DNA of 64,000 bases from Sthenelais limicola. Lineage: Eukaryota > Annelida > Polychaeta > Phyllodocida > Sigalionidae. The notes under the pieces are model-generated. The model ran no database searches and was not told the origin of the DNA. It saw only the letters and a program-made list of their open reading frames with translations. Below, in pieces: positions 21,101-33,117 of the stretch. The stretch covers positions 11,543,146 through 11,607,145 of the forward strand of contig OW804099.1 of NCBI GenBank assembly GCA_942159475.1, in the 5' to 3' direction. Numbering within the stretch: the first letter of the stretch is position 1; every line of letters starts with the position of its first letter. The position numbers and the translations under genes are program-made.

Positions 21101-24100
21101 AGCACTGACCACTCCACCCAGCCATACTAATTAAGTCTCATTGCTCTAATGTAATCAGTGGGTAGGGGGGGGGGGGACATGCTTATCTAGCACTGACCAC
21201 TCCACCCAGCCATACTAATTAAGTCTCCCTGCTCTAATGTAATCAGTGGGTAGGAGGACATGCTTATCTAGCACTGACCACTCCACCCAGCCATACTAAT
21301 TAAGTCTCACTGCTCTAATGTAATCAGTGGGTAGGGGGGGGACATGCTTATCTAGCACTGACCACTCCACCCAGCCATACTAATTAAGTCTCACTGCTCT
21401 AATGTAATCAGTGGGTAGGGGGGGGGACATGCTTATCTAGCACTGACCACTCCACCCAGCCATACTAATTAAGTCTCCCTGCTCTAATGTAATCAGTGGG
21501 TAGGGGGACATGCTTATCTAGCACTGACCACTCCACCCAGCCATACTAATTAAGTCTCCCTGCTCTAATGTAATCAGTGGGTAGGGGGAGGGGACATGCT
21601 TATCTAGCACTGACCACTCCACCCAGCCATACTAATTAAGTCTCCCTGCTCTAATGTAATCAGTGGGTAGGGGGACATGCTTATCTAGCACTGACCACTC
21701 CACCCAGCCATACTCATTAAGTCTCACTGCTCTAATGTAATCAGTGGGTAGGAGGACATGGTTATCTAGTACTGACCACTCCACCCAGCCATACTAATTA
21801 AGTCTCCCTGCTCTAATGTAATCAGTGGGTAGGGGGGGACATGCTTATCTAGCACTGACCACTCCACCCAGCCATACTAATTAAGTCTCCCTGCTCTAAT
21901 GTAATCAATGGGTAGGGGGGGGACATGCTTATCTAGCACTGACCACTCCACCCAGCCATACTAATTAAGTCTCACTGCTCTAATGTAATCAGTGGGTAGG
22001 AGGACATGCTTATCTACCACTGACCACTCCACCCAGCCATACTAATTAAGTCTCCCTGCTCTAATGTAATCAGTGGGTAGGGGGGAGGGACATGCTTATC
22101 TAGCACTGACCACTCCACCCAGCCATACTAATTAAGTCTCCCTGCTCTAATGTAATCAGTGGGTAGGGAGAGGGACATGCTTATCTAGCACTGACCACTC
22201 CACCCATCCATACTAATTAAGTCTCACTGCTCTAATGTAATCAGTGGGTAGGGGGACATGCATATCTAGCACTGACCACTCCACCCAGCCATACTAATTA
22301 AGTCTCCCTGCTCTAATGTAATCAGTGGGTAGGGGGACATGCTTATCTAGCACTGACCACTCCACCCAGCCATACTAATTAAGTCTCACTGCTCTAATGT
22401 AATCAGTGGGGGGTGGAGGGACATGCTTATCTAGCACTGACCACTCCACCCAGCCATACTAATTAAGTCTCACTGCTCTAATGTAATCAGTGGGTAGGAG
22501 GACATGGTTATCTAGCACTGACCACTCCACCCAGCCATACTAATTAAGTCTCACTGCTCTAATGTAATCAGTGGGTAGGGGGGGTGGACATGCTTATCTA
22601 GCACTGACCATTCCACCCAGCCATACTAATTAAGTCTCATTGCTCTAATGTAATCAGTGGGTAGGGAGAGGGACATGCTTATCTAGCACTGACCACTCCA
22701 CCCAGCCATACTAATTAAGTCTCACTGCTCTAATGTAATCAGTGGGTAGGGGGGGGGGACATGCTTATCTAGCACTGACCACTCCACCCAGCCATACTAA
22801 TTAAGTCTCACTGCTCTAATGTAATCAGTGGGTAGGGGGGGGGACATGCTTATCTAGCACTGACCACTCCACCCAGCCATACTAATTAAGTCTCCCTGCT
22901 CTAATGTAATCAGTGGGTAGGGGGAGGGACATGCTTATCTAGCACTGACCACTCCACCCAGCCATACTAATTAAGTCTCCCTGCTCTAATGTAATCAGTG
23001 GGTAGGGGGGGGGACATGCTTATCTAGCACTGACCACTCCACCCAGCCATACTAATTAAGTCTCACTGCTCTAATGTAATCAGTGGGTAGGGGGGGGGGG
23101 GACATGCTTATCTAGCACTGACCACTCCACCCAGCCATACTAATTAAGTCTCACTGCTCTAATGTAATCAGTGGGTGGGGGGGGGGGGGACATGCTTATC
23201 TAGCACTGACCACTCCACCCAGCCATACTAATTAAGTCTCCCTGCTCTAATGTAATCAGTGGGTGGGGGGGGGGACATGCTTATCTAGCACTGACCACTC
23301 CACCCAGCCATACTAATTAAGTCTCCCTGCTCTAATGTAATCAGTGGGTAGGGGGACATGCTTATCTAGCACTGACCACTCCACCCAGCCATACTAATTA
23401 AGTCTCCCTGCTCTAATGTAATCAGTGGGTAGGGGGACATGCATATCTAGCACTGACCACTCCACCCAGCCATACTAATTAAGTCTCACTGCTCTAATGT
23501 AATCAGTGGGTAGGGGGGGGGGGACATGCTTATCTAGCACTGACCACTCCACCCAGCCATACTAATTAAGTCTCCCTGCTCTAATGTAATCAGTGGGTAG
23601 GGGGGGTGGAGGGACATGCTTATCTAGCACTGACCACTCCACCCAGCCATACTAATTAAGTCTCTCTGCTCTAATGTAATCAGTGGGTAGGGGGGGGACA
23701 TGTTTATCTAGCACTGACCACTCCACCCAGCCATACTAATTAAGTCTCACTGCTCTAATGTAATCAGTGGGTAGGAGGGGACATGCTTATCTAGCACTGA
23801 CCACTCCACCCAGCCATACTAATTAAGTCTCTCTGCTCTAATGTAATCAGTGGGTAGGGGGACATGCTTATCTAGCACTGACCACTCCACCCAGCCATAC
23901 TAATTAAGTCTCCCTGCTCTAATGTAATCAGTGGGTAGGGGGGGTGGACATGCTTATCTAGCACTGACCACTCCACCCAGCCATACTAATTAAGTCTCAC
24001 TGCTCTAATGTAATCAGTGGGTAGGGGGGGGGACATGCTTATCTAGCACTGACCACTCCACCCAGCCATACTAATTAAGTCTCCCTGCTCTAATGTAATC

Positions 24101-27100
24101 AGTGGGTAGGGGGGACATGGTTATCTAGCACTGACCACTCCACCCAGCCATACTAATTAAGTCTCACTGCTCTAATGTAATCAGTGGGTAGGAGGACATG
24201 CTTATCTACCACTGACCACTCCACCCATCCATACTAATTAGGTCTCCCTGCTCTAATGTAATCAGTGGGTAGGGGGGAGGGACATGCTTATCTAGCACTG
24301 ACCACTCCACCCAGCCATACTAATTAAGTCTCACTGCTCTAATGTAATCAGTGGGTAGGGGGGGGACATGCTTATCTAGCACTGACCACTCCACCCAGCC
24401 ATACTAATTAAGTCTCCCTGCTCTAATGTAATCAGTGGGTGGGGGGGGGGGGGGACATGCTTATCTAGCACTGACCACTCCACCCAGCCATACTAATTAA
24501 GTCTCTCTGCTCTAATGTAATCAGTGGGTAGGGGGGGGACATGTTTATCTAGCACTGACCACTCCACCCAGCCATACTAATTAAGTCTCACTGCTCTAAT
24601 GTAATCAGTGGGTAGGAGGGGACATGCTTATCTAGCACTGACCACTCCACCCAGCCATACTAATTAAGTCTCTCTGCTCTAATGTAATCAGTGGGTAGGG
24701 GGACATGCTTATCTAGCACTGACCACTCCACCCAGCCATACTAATTAAGTCTCACTGCTCTAATGTAATCAGTGGGTAGGGGGGGGACATGGTTATCTAG
24801 CACTGACCACTCCACCCAGCCATACTAATTAAGTCTCACTGCTCTAATGTAATCAGTGGGTAGGAGGACATGCTTATCTACCACTGACCACTCCACCCAT
24901 CCATACTAATTAGGTCTCCCTGCTCTAATGTAATCAGTGGGTAGGGGGGAGGGACATGCTTATCTAGCACTGACCACTCCACCCAGCCATACTAATTAAG
25001 TCTCACTGCTCTAATGTAATCAGTGGGTAGGGGGGGGACATGCTTATCTAGCACTGACCACTCCACCCAGCCATACTAATTAAGTCTCCCTGCTCTAATG
25101 TAATCAGTGGGTGGGGGGGGGGGGGGACATGCTTATCTAGCACTGACCACTCCACCCAGCCATACTAATTAAGTCTCACTGCTCTAATGTAATCAGTAGG
25201 TAGGGGGGGGGACATGCTTATCTAGCACCGACCACTCCACCCAGCCATACTAATTAAGTCTCACTGCTCTAATGTAATCAGTGGGTAGGGGGGGACATGC
25301 TTATCTAGCACTGACCACTCCACCCAGCCATACTAATTAAGTCTCACTGCTCTAATGTAATCAGTGGGTAGGGGAGGGACATGCTTATCTAGCACTGACC
25401 ACTCCACCCAGCCATACTAATTATGTCTCCCTGCTCTAATGTAATCAGTGGGTAGGGGGACATGCTTATCTAGCACTGACCACTCCACCCAGCCATACTA
25501 ATTAAGTCTCACTGCTCTAATGTAATCAGTGGGTGGGAGGACATGCTTATCTAGCACTGACCACTCCACCCAGCCATACTAATTAAGTCTCACTGCTCTA
25601 ATGTAATCAGTGGGTAGGAGGACATGCTTATCTAGCACTGACCACTCCACCCAGCCATACTAATTAAGTCTCACTGCTCTAATGTAATCAGTGGGTAGGA
25701 GGACATGCTTATCTAGCACTGACCACTCCACCCAGCCATACTAATTAGGTCTCCCTGCTCTAATGTAATCAGTGGGTAGGGGGGGGGGACATGGTTATCT
25801 AGCACTGACCACTCCACCCAGCCATACTTATTAAGTCTCCCTGCTCTAATGTAATCAGTGGGTAGGGGGGGGGGGGACATGGTTATCTAGCACTGACCAC
25901 TCCACCCAGCCATACTAATTAAGTCTCAATGCTCTAATGTAATCAGTGGGTAGGAGGACATGCTTATCTAGCACTGACCACTCCACCCAGCCATACTAAT
26001 TAAGTCTCACTGCTCTAATGTAATCAGTGGGTAGGGGGGGACATGCTTATCTAGCACTGACCACTCCACCCAGCCATACTAATTAAGTCTCACTGCTCTA
26101 ATGTAATCAGTGGGTAGGGGAGGGACATGCTTATCTAGCACTGACCACTCCACCCAGCCATACTAATTAAGTCTCACTGCTCTAATGTAATCAGTGGGTA
26201 GGGGGGGGACATGCTTATCTAGCACTGACCACTCCACCCAGCCATACTAATTGAGTCTCACTGCTCGAATGTAATCAGTGGGTAGGGGGGGACATGCTTA
26301 TCTAGCACTGACCATTCCACCCAGCCATACTAATTAAGTCTCACTGCTCGAATGTAATCAGTGGGTAGGGGGGGACATGCTTATCTAGCACTGACCACTC
26401 CACCCAGCCATACTAATTAAGTCTCACTGCTCTAATGTAATCAGTGGGGGGGGGGGCATGCTTATCTAGCACTGACCACTCCACCCAGCCATACTAATTA
26501 AGTCTCACTGCTCTAATGTAATCAGTGGGTAGGAGGACATGCTTATCTAGCACTGACCACTCCACCCAGCCATACTAATTAAGTCTCACTGCTCTAATGT
26601 AATCAGTGGGTAGGGGGACATGCTTATCTAGCACTGACCACTCCACCCAGCCATACTAATTAAGTCTCACTGCTCTAATGTAATCAGTGGGTAGGGGAGG
26701 ACATGCTTATCTAGCACTGACCACTCCACCCAGCCATACTAATTAAGTCTCACTGCTCTAATGTAATCAGTGGGTAGGAGGACATGCTTATCTAGCACTG
26801 ACCACTCCACCCAGCCATACTAATTAAGTCTCACTGCTCTAATGTAATCAGTGGGTAGGGGGACATGCTTATCTAGCACTGACCACTCCACCCAGCCATA
26901 CTAATTAAGTCTCATTGCTCTAATGTAATCAGTGGGTAGGGGGGGGGGGGGGGACATGCTTATCTAGCACTGACCACTCCACCCAGCCATACTAATTAAG
27001 TCTCCCTGCTCTAATGTAATCAGTGGGTAGGGGGGGGGGACATGCTTATCTAGCACTGACCACTCCACCCAGCCATACTAATTAAGTCTCACTGCTCTAA

Positions 27101-28140
27101 TGTAATCAGTGGGTAGGGGGGGGGGACATGCTTATCTAGCACTGACCACTCCACCCAGCCATACTAATTAAGTCTCCCTGCTCTAATGTAATCAGTGGGT
27201 AGGGGGACATGCTTATCTAGCACTGACCACTCCACCCAGCCATACTAATTAAGTCTCCCTGCTCTAATGTAATCAGTGGATAGGGGGAGGGGGACATGCT
27301 TATCTAGCACTGACCACTCCACCCAGCCATACTAATTAAGTCTCACTGCTCTAATGTAATCAGTGGGTAGGGGGGGGACATGTTTATCTAGCACTGACCA
27401 CTCCACCCAGCCATACTAATTAAGTCTCACTGCTCTAATGTAATCAGTGGGTAGGGGGGGGGGACATGCTTATCTAGCACTGACCACTCCACCCAGCCAT
27501 ACTAATTGAGTCTCACTGCTCTAATGTAATCAGTGGGGGGGGGACATGCTTATCTAGCACTGACCACTCCACCCAGCCATACTAATTAAGTCTCACTGCT
27601 CTAATGTAATCAGTGGGTAGGGGGACATGCATATCTAGCACTGACCACTCCACCCAGCCATACTAATTAAGTCTCACTGCTCTAATGTAATCAGTGGGTA
27701 GGGGGACATGCTTATCTAGCACTGACCACTCCACCCAGCCATACTAATTAAGTCTCACTGCTCTAATGTAATCAGTGGGTAGGGGGGGGGGACATGCTTA
27801 TCTAGCACTGACCACTCCACCCAGCCATACTAATTAAGTCTCCCTGCTCTAATGTAATCAGTGGGTAGGGGGACATGCTTATCTAGCACTGACCACTCCA
27901 CCCAGCCATACTAATTAAGTCTCACTGCTCTAATGTAATCAGTGGGGGGGGGGGGCATGCTTATCTAGCACTGACCACTCCACCCAGCCATACTAATTAA
28001 GTCTCACTGCTCTAATGTAATCAGTGGGTAGGGGGGGGGGACATGCTTATCTAGCACTGACCACTCCACCCAGCCATACTAATTATGTCTCACTGCTCTA
28101 ATGTAATCAGTGGGTAGGAGGACATGCTTATCTAGCACTG
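18155..28140 (+). repeat. Satellite array, about 85-bp unit, about 10 kb
   Basis: The unit runs GACATGCTTATCTAGCACTG, ACCACTCCACCCAGCCATAC, TAATTAAGTCTC(A/C/T)CTGC, TCTAATGTAATCAGTGGGTA, then a G run. Length divided by unit size gives about 115-120 copies. Units are nearly identical except the A/C/T marker, CAGTGG versus CAATGG, TTAAG versus TTATG, and the G run, which varies from about 4 to 19 (longest at 20231-20249). Higher-order structure is visible: an eight-unit block 18481-19140 is repeated at 19141-19800, and a block from about 23695 recurs from about 24535, missing two units. No open frame survives. The array starts gradually at about 18155 and stops mid-unit at 28140, where a short TATAGCAGTACATG triplication leads into the next element. 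Function unknown. Confidence 0.97.
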
Positions 28141-28183
28141 TATAGCAGTACATGTATAGCAGTACATGTATAACAGTACATGT

Positions 28184-28260
28184 ATAACTTACTCAACCAT
28201 ACTATTGGATAAATTGACATAAGAGAGGAATGCAGTGTCAATGGCATCCAAGAGTCCGCC
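28184..28260 (-). repeat. Outer 77-bp direct repeat (B2-like) of YR retroelement 2
   Basis: Matches 28441-28517 with about three mismatches (for example GGCATCCAAG versus GGCGTCCAAA). Both end AGTCCGCC. Confidence 0.85.
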
Positions 28261-28440
28261 CTTTATTCAAAAACAAAAAAGAAAAAATATTCGAATCAAG
28301 TCCCCACTGCCCGCGCTGAGAGCCTGAGATCTACTGGCTCGTCGCTATGTTGTTGCTATGCTAAACAAACAGCCGCGGGAACATTCAGGGGGCACGTTAC
28401 TAATTCATAGTTATACCTTTATTGAAATACAATAACAACC

Positions 28441-28517
28441 ATAACTTACTCAACCATACTATTGGATAAATTGACATAAGAGAGGAATGCAGTGTCAATG
28501 GCGTCCAAAAGTCCGCC
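28441..28517 (-). repeat. Inner 77-bp direct repeat (B1-like) of YR retroelement 2
   Basis: Partner of 28184-28260 at an offset of 257 bp. It lies about 190 bp 3' of the recombinase stop. The 180-bp spacer between the repeats includes a CG-rich stretch (GCCGCGGGAACATT) and no ORF. Confidence 0.85.
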
Positions 28518-28709
28518 AGAAAAACCCAATAATCGTAATGTAAGAATAGCAAATGTATAACAAGATAATGTAGAATCAGGAGAGAGAAATCTCAAGTCAG
28601 TTCATGATCAGTAGGTAATAATTAGATGAATAATAGTCAGTCCAGGCTAAGCACGAATTAAGCCAAGTAGCTAATCACAGCACTAGAAGAATCACAGATC
28701 GTTGAAACA

Positions 28710-29701
28710 TCACAGTTCGTTGATAACTGAGGACACGACCGACCGAATTTTGCACTTCCTATCATATGGAGTGATCAGGTAAGAAAGTACTGCCATTGAC
28801 TTCCAATCCTCAATACACTTAATGTCCTCCAGGGGAACTCCTGAGTCATGGAGGACGGCAGCGCCCGCCCTCCGAAGAGAATGTAAACCCACAGTGGACG
28901 GATCCAGTCCAATGGAGGTAGCCAAGCGTTTTAGGAATTTCAACACATCATCATACAGGACCGGGCTAGGGCCTGTAGGGGATAGCTTGAAGAACAGGGG
29001 CCCATTAGGGGAACTGGGAAACCGAGCGAAGTGTGAATGAAGCATGGAACAGGCACAAAACGCCGGCTTATTGACGTAGAAGACAGGGATAGAGTGGACC
29101 CTGTCCCTGTACTTGATCGTCTTAGAGGAGCGGATGTGAAGAACCATTCCAGTAGAGGTGAACTCAACATCTGATCTCTGTAGAACATGGCCCAACTCCA
29201 AGGGAGCAGTTGGAACAATGTTAGACTTCCGCAATAAGGAGCGAAACGAGAGTACCACCACCGCCCAGAAGGTAACATTATTGAGATCCTTGAAATCCAG
29301 AGACAGGTACATCTTATGTAAGTCAACCGTGGACAGGCATGCCTTCTGAGAGACCTCCTTCCCACGAATACGAGCTAAGCCCATGAGAGTGAGCTTCACA
29401 AGATAACTGTCTCTAAATCCAGACTCGTGCCCAAAGAACCGGTGAAGGGCACAAATCACTGAGACGTAATTATTACAGGTCGAATAGGCTAGTGATCTGC
29501 CAAGATAGACCAAGAACCTTGCCACGGTGTGGTCTGATGCTGGAAGGGGTTGTAAGTCATTATCACCGCCCACTTCCCCCACTGACTGTTCCTGGTCTTG
29601 ATGGTGTTGGAGGACCAAGCTGAGGTGATAGTAGCACTAACTTCCTTATCCAGTACTGGTAAGTCCACCTGGAGTGAACGCCAAACTGCAACACAAGTCA
29701 A
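28710..29701 (-). pseudogene. DIRS/Ngaro-like tyrosine recombinase with one frameshift
   Basis: The catalytic part is a 302-residue open frame (28710-29618). It has SFRSLLRKSN (first catalytic Arg region), SSKTIKYRDRVHSIP (beta-hairpin Lys region), GLHSLRRAGAA (HxxR box), IEDWKSMAVLSY (Trp at the second His position) and a following Tyr. The N-terminal core-binding start lies in another frame (29701 to about 29570), with ITSAWSSNTIKTRNSQWGKW, the usual element-type opening. A single frameshift near 29560-29590 therefore splits an enzyme of about 330 residues. The enzyme would integrate circular cDNA. Its start overlaps the end of the RNase H segment, as is common in these elements. The catalytic frame is otherwise clean, suggesting a fairly young insertion. 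Confidence 0.85.
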
Positions 29702-30112
29702 AGGGAGCTATATCAGACACATCACCAGAAAAATGGATTCTAGACAACAAATCAGTTAACACATTATCACATCCTTTGACATGTCTAGCTGTAAGATGAA
29801 TGTTAGACTTAGCGCACAACCAAAATATCTCCCTGAGGAGAGACATGCTGATCCTGTTCTTGCTAACACCCTTGTTAATGGCCGCCCAGACCTGGGTATT
29901 GTCAGTATATACCCCACATGAAAATTACTCCAGACAGATCCGAAGCGAATCAGGGCTAGTTTGACAGGCCATAACTCTCACACGTTGATATTGGTAGCAG
30001 CCAAAGGTGGAAGATCGGTCACATTGACCCAGTGAGAGTGATGCGGATCAAGCAAGTCATGATTACGAGGAAGGGTGTTTTCACAGAAGAACCCAGCCTG
30101 CCAATCGGTCGC
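29646..30112 (-). pseudogene. RNase H domain fragment of YR retroelement 2
   Basis: Translating upstream of the recombinase gives the RNase H block VYTDNTQVWAAINKG with the catalytic Asp, then the helix around SLLREIFWLCAKSNIHLTAR and HVKGCDNVLTDLLSR with the last acidic residue. Further upstream an open frame (ATDWQAGFFCENTLPR ... SHWVNVTDLPP) is the N-terminal strand region. A TGA replaces a Trp before ELWPVKLALIRF near 29975, and a frame change lies near 29925, so the fragment is dead. It begins at the junction with the Crypton-like gene. Confidence 0.75.
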
Positions 30113-31048
30113 CGAATTGTAGCATTATAGTACTACCCACACAAGTTATTAGTGTGTAATTCTGTTCTGACTGTGTTGCATGATAACTACCAACTATCTT
30201 AACATTAGGTGTTTGATTAAAATAACTCAGGAGCAGGTGGTGCCTAGGCGTGATACAATTGAACCTGATGCAATGATTGGTATGCTCCCTGGAGAGCTTA
30301 CATTTGGCAGATATCCTCTTCATGAAGGTTGTGACTGGGTCGGGTCCGAGTGGTGAATTAACGTACCAGCAAGGGTCTTCAGGCTGTGCGTTGTGACGTG
30401 GGCATTGCCAGAGACGCTTGCAAAGGGGGTTGAGCTTCCCCAAGTATTTTTGGAGGGAGGCAAGCACGCAGTTGGCCCCACCAGTGGCGTAAAGGCATTG
30501 GTCGTGGCCCTGTCTGTTAGTGGACGGCTGGTGGTTTTTTTCTAATGGTATATGGTCGAGAGTAGTGTAAGTAGCGTTGCTCTCGTCAGTCTTGATAACA
30601 ATTTCTGACTTCATCATTTTCTCGAGCCCCTCTTGTCCCCTCCTGCCGAAGTGAAGAACCACTTCGAAAAGCACCTTCAGTTGCAGGCCTTGTGGTGTGT
30701 TGTTTGTGAGGACTCCTGACGAGTACATCAGCGAGAGATTGCTCTGCTTGATTGGAGGATGTCCCCTATCAATGTCTTTCCCGTCCTCCGACAAGACACG
30801 CAATTTTCCTTGGAGAACCTTGTTGGCGCATATAAACGCCTGATCATGACTAATGTTTATGTTTCTTAAGAATGGAGGATCATTGAGTCGGCAGTTAATA
30901 GCAGACTTGATTGAATTCAGTGATGAGCAGCTGTATGGTTTGCCTGACGCTGAGCACAGTTCGCCATAAAACTGTTGTAGAAGATTAGCCAATTCTGGTA
31001 GTGGTAGGTCTTCGAAGTTGGGGCTGTGTCCATTTGTGGTGAGCCATT
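30081..31048 (-). CDS. Crypton/KIAA1958-like tyrosine recombinase domain, main exon
   Basis: An acceptor (TTTATTTCAG on the minus strand, exon starting 31048) opens a frame of about 320 residues. It follows the DUF3504/Crypton pattern: EWLTTNG..., LPLPELANLLQQFYGELCS, YSCSSLNSIKSAINCRL, VLFEVVLHFGRRGQEGL (the Arg of the first catalytic box), KEN-like KNHQPSTNRQ, GPDPVTTFMKRIS and TNHCIRFNCIT (second box with the family's TNHsiR). The expected GH box is degenerate (IVGSYHATQSEQNY), though a final Tyr is present, so strand exchange is doubtful. The last dozen codons run into YR retroelement 2, so the natural C-terminus is probably replaced. Related domains occur both in Crypton transposons and in domesticated host genes (KIAA1958, ZMYM, QRICH1). 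Spliced structure is compatible with either. Confidence 0.75.
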
Positions 31049-31310
31049 CTGAAATAAAAACCAATGCTTTATGTCAAGCTGAAAGCTCCATGTAAACAGG
31101 TATTGCTAGTCTACAAACGATTGAGGACTCAGTAATTATTATTGATACATGACGCCACTGTGTTATATAAGAGTACTATGTCGGATGTGAGATTGAAGTC
31201 CCAAAGTTAATTAAATGTTTACACAGGGTAAGTATCGCCGCATCTGTAGAGGAGACAATTGATTAATAGATTTGTTGTATAAAATAAGCTGTATTGCTTG
31301 ATTGACTTAC

Positions 31311-31520
31311 CTTCAAGAATTCTAAATGACCACTCCATGTTGATGTTGCGTACTGTCTTTGGTGAAGTGCATTTCGCCATTAATGCATGAATTTTGTCGG
31401 GCGTTTTCTTCTGGAATACTCGCTTCGCGACTGTTTTCTTTTCTTGTTTTGTGGCTGGTCAGTATCTTTTCTGTTTGGCCGTGGTGTGAAAGGCTGCACA
31501 AATTCATTATCCTGAATCCA
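31311..31520 (-). CDS. Upstream exon of the Crypton/KIAA1958-like gene
   Basis: A donor CTTGAAG|GTAAGTC (exon end 31311) joins in frame to the 31048 exon, giving an uninterrupted WSFRILEEWLTTNGHSPN across the junction. That is the conserved start of the core-binding domain and strong evidence that this exon is real. In the joined frame it is open upstream as VFQKKTPDKIHALMAKCTSP, but meets a TGA about 80 codons from the donor. A different frame (DNEFVQPFTPRPNRKDTDQP) is open before that point. Either the exon begins internally or a frameshift has broken it. A possible acceptor (TCTATCTTGGCAG) lies near 31520. Confidence 0.6.
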
Positions 31521-31799
31521 GTGCCTGCCAAGATAGAATGAAATGAATTATCAGATATTTTTAACTAGCTATTCATTACATGTTTCAGTTAATGGTGTAA
31601 TTAATTGTGCAGCACATGTGACATAGATGAGAATGGTTAGACCTGTTATTATATTTAAAACAATGAAAGTAAAGCGATTGTTATCCGGACGATACCATAG
31701 CATAACTTAAGACACTGGCATAAATATTCCCGCGCCTCATGCAGGAGAAGCCAAAGTAAGAGTTGGGAAAGGATCAAGTGGCATTGAATGTGCGAAGTC

Positions 31800-32008
31800 T
31801 ATAATAAAATTGCCATATAAAAACTCATTTGGAAAGCTTGTTCGTTTGCTAAAACTCGTGGTTTCAGTATGGACACATATCTTGGATTTGCAGTTGTAGG
31901 CTTGTGCACTGTGCCGTTTTCCTGGTCAGCTTTCTCTACCGATGAGGTGTTGGCATCGCGTTGTCTGGCCATGGTGAAGCAACCCAACAGTTCTTTCAGC
32001 GTGTGGGG
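31800..32008 (-). CDS. Probable second exon of the Crypton/KIAA1958-like gene
   Basis: An acceptor TTTTTAAAACAG (exon start 32008) joins the phase-0 donor of 32120-32392 in frame. It gives a polar, Lys/Thr-rich stretch with no known domain, open to a TAG at about 31800. The donor is unclear: GTAGAG inside the exon near 31940 is the best match. Linker regions between an N-terminal module and the recombinase core are usual in KIAA1958-type proteins. Confidence 0.4.
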
Positions 32009-32119
32009 CTGTTTTAAAAATAAAAAGTCGATAAGAATACTGGTAACATCAATTCCACATAGTTAGGCACTTCAATAAACAGATGACAGTAGTACTGGAG
32101 CGATTATGTATGTGCCTAC

Positions 32120-32392
32120 CTTGTGAAAAACAGTGTCTGAGTCAGATTCCATCCTGTTGTCTGATGATAACTCCTGCAGTATATGTTGGAGTAGGAATGA
32201 GTGGTCCGACTTGGAAACAGGACGTAAGGAGTGGTTGAAAACCATGACAATATCACCCCCATCTGCTGGTATGAACTCATAGATTATAAGTTTCCCCGTG
32301 TGTTGTAACTTCCCAATCCTTCCATCTTTCCAAGAAGAGTTGAAAAAGGCTTGTGCTGGCTTGCCCTCATAGAAACTTGTGACCTCCGCCAT
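32120..32392 (-). CDS. First coding exon of the Crypton/KIAA1958-like gene
   Basis: It starts at an ATG in a good context (GGCATGGCGGAGG) and stays open for 91 residues to a donor CACAAG|GTAGGC (end 32120, phase 0). The peptide is mixed alpha/beta-like, with KLIIYEFIPADGGDIVMVFN and an acidic Ser-rich end, and has no recognised family. A plus-strand frame of 122 codons (32435-32803) diverges from this start. The intergenic sequence there is richer in CpG than the surroundings, so it may be a bidirectional promoter. Confidence 0.45.
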
Positions 32393-33117
32393 GCTTGTTT
32401 ACGAACCAGTGATGAAGACCGAAGTTGACACTGGATGTATACTGGTGTCGTGAGCGAGCGCAAAAGAGTGCCATCGGAACGGTGTATTGTTACCGGAACA
32501 GAACGTATGGCTAGCTTCTCATGTGCTGTAGGGCAGTGTCAGCTTTTCCAATGTGATTTACTTAGTTGTAATACATTTCCAGGTGAAACTGTTTCAAATT
32601 CATGTCTAAAATCATTATGTTTAACGGCTAAACAACTGCGCGGGAGGTACACTGGTATGGCGGGATTACGTTGGGTGCTTCCGTATGCCTCATGTTACGA
32701 TCCACCACAACAGACGAGCGGGTTAGGTGTAAAGGTGGAAGGTTTCAATCAGTCCGAAACGGAACGTAAGGTGTACGCTGTTGTGTTAATAGACAGTGTT
32801 TAATAACGATCGTTGTGTTGTAGTGTGTGGATGTAATATGTACTGGGTCCCCCATGTAACTGCATTACTCATTGAACTAAACGAGTCTGTTGAAGTGATA
32901 TGTAGACCATTTGAGCATGTTGATGTTCGTTCCATTCGGATAGGTGCGTAAAAGTGGATTGTTGTTTGGTTTTCCGGAAGTGACAAAGTGAAGCATCTCA
33001 AGTAGAGAATGAGGTGATGTTTGACGTAAGTATATTGACTTTACTTGTTTGGCGATGTGTTATAAGAGTTGTTATTCTTTAGAGGTGTCCTAAGGATCCC
33101 AACAATGTGAGACTAAA
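32393..33117. other. Upstream region of the Crypton-like gene, relatively CpG-rich
   Basis: A plus-strand frame (32435-32803, 122 codons) has no recognisable domain and I do not call it a gene. CpG is visibly denser at 32400-32800 than in the neighbouring kilobases, which would fit a promoter-proximal region. Confidence 0.35.

Larger units (their letters stand above)
28184..30115 (-). mobile_element. DIRS/Ngaro-like YR retroelement 2, 5'-truncated
   Basis: On the minus strand the order is RNase H fragment (30112-29646), tyrosine recombinase (29701-28710), repeat B1 (28517-28441), spacer A2 (28440-28261), repeat B2 (28260-28184). RNase H followed by recombinase and a B1-A2-B2 tail is characteristic of Ngaro/PAT-type elements. 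Gag and RT are absent. The 5' end abuts, and overlaps by a few codons, the end of a Crypton-like recombinase ORF, so the element appears to have inserted there and been truncated. The outer end lies about 45 bp from the satellite. Confidence 0.8.

Noticed and set aside
18155..28140. CRISPR-like array (regular repeats of about 85 bp)
   Set aside because: Adjacent units are the same from end to end with no unique spacers; only the G run varies. It is a eukaryotic satellite.
32435..32803. 122-codon plus-strand ORF as a gene
   Set aside because: No recognisable domain, no splice support; it overlaps the putative promoter of the divergent gene.
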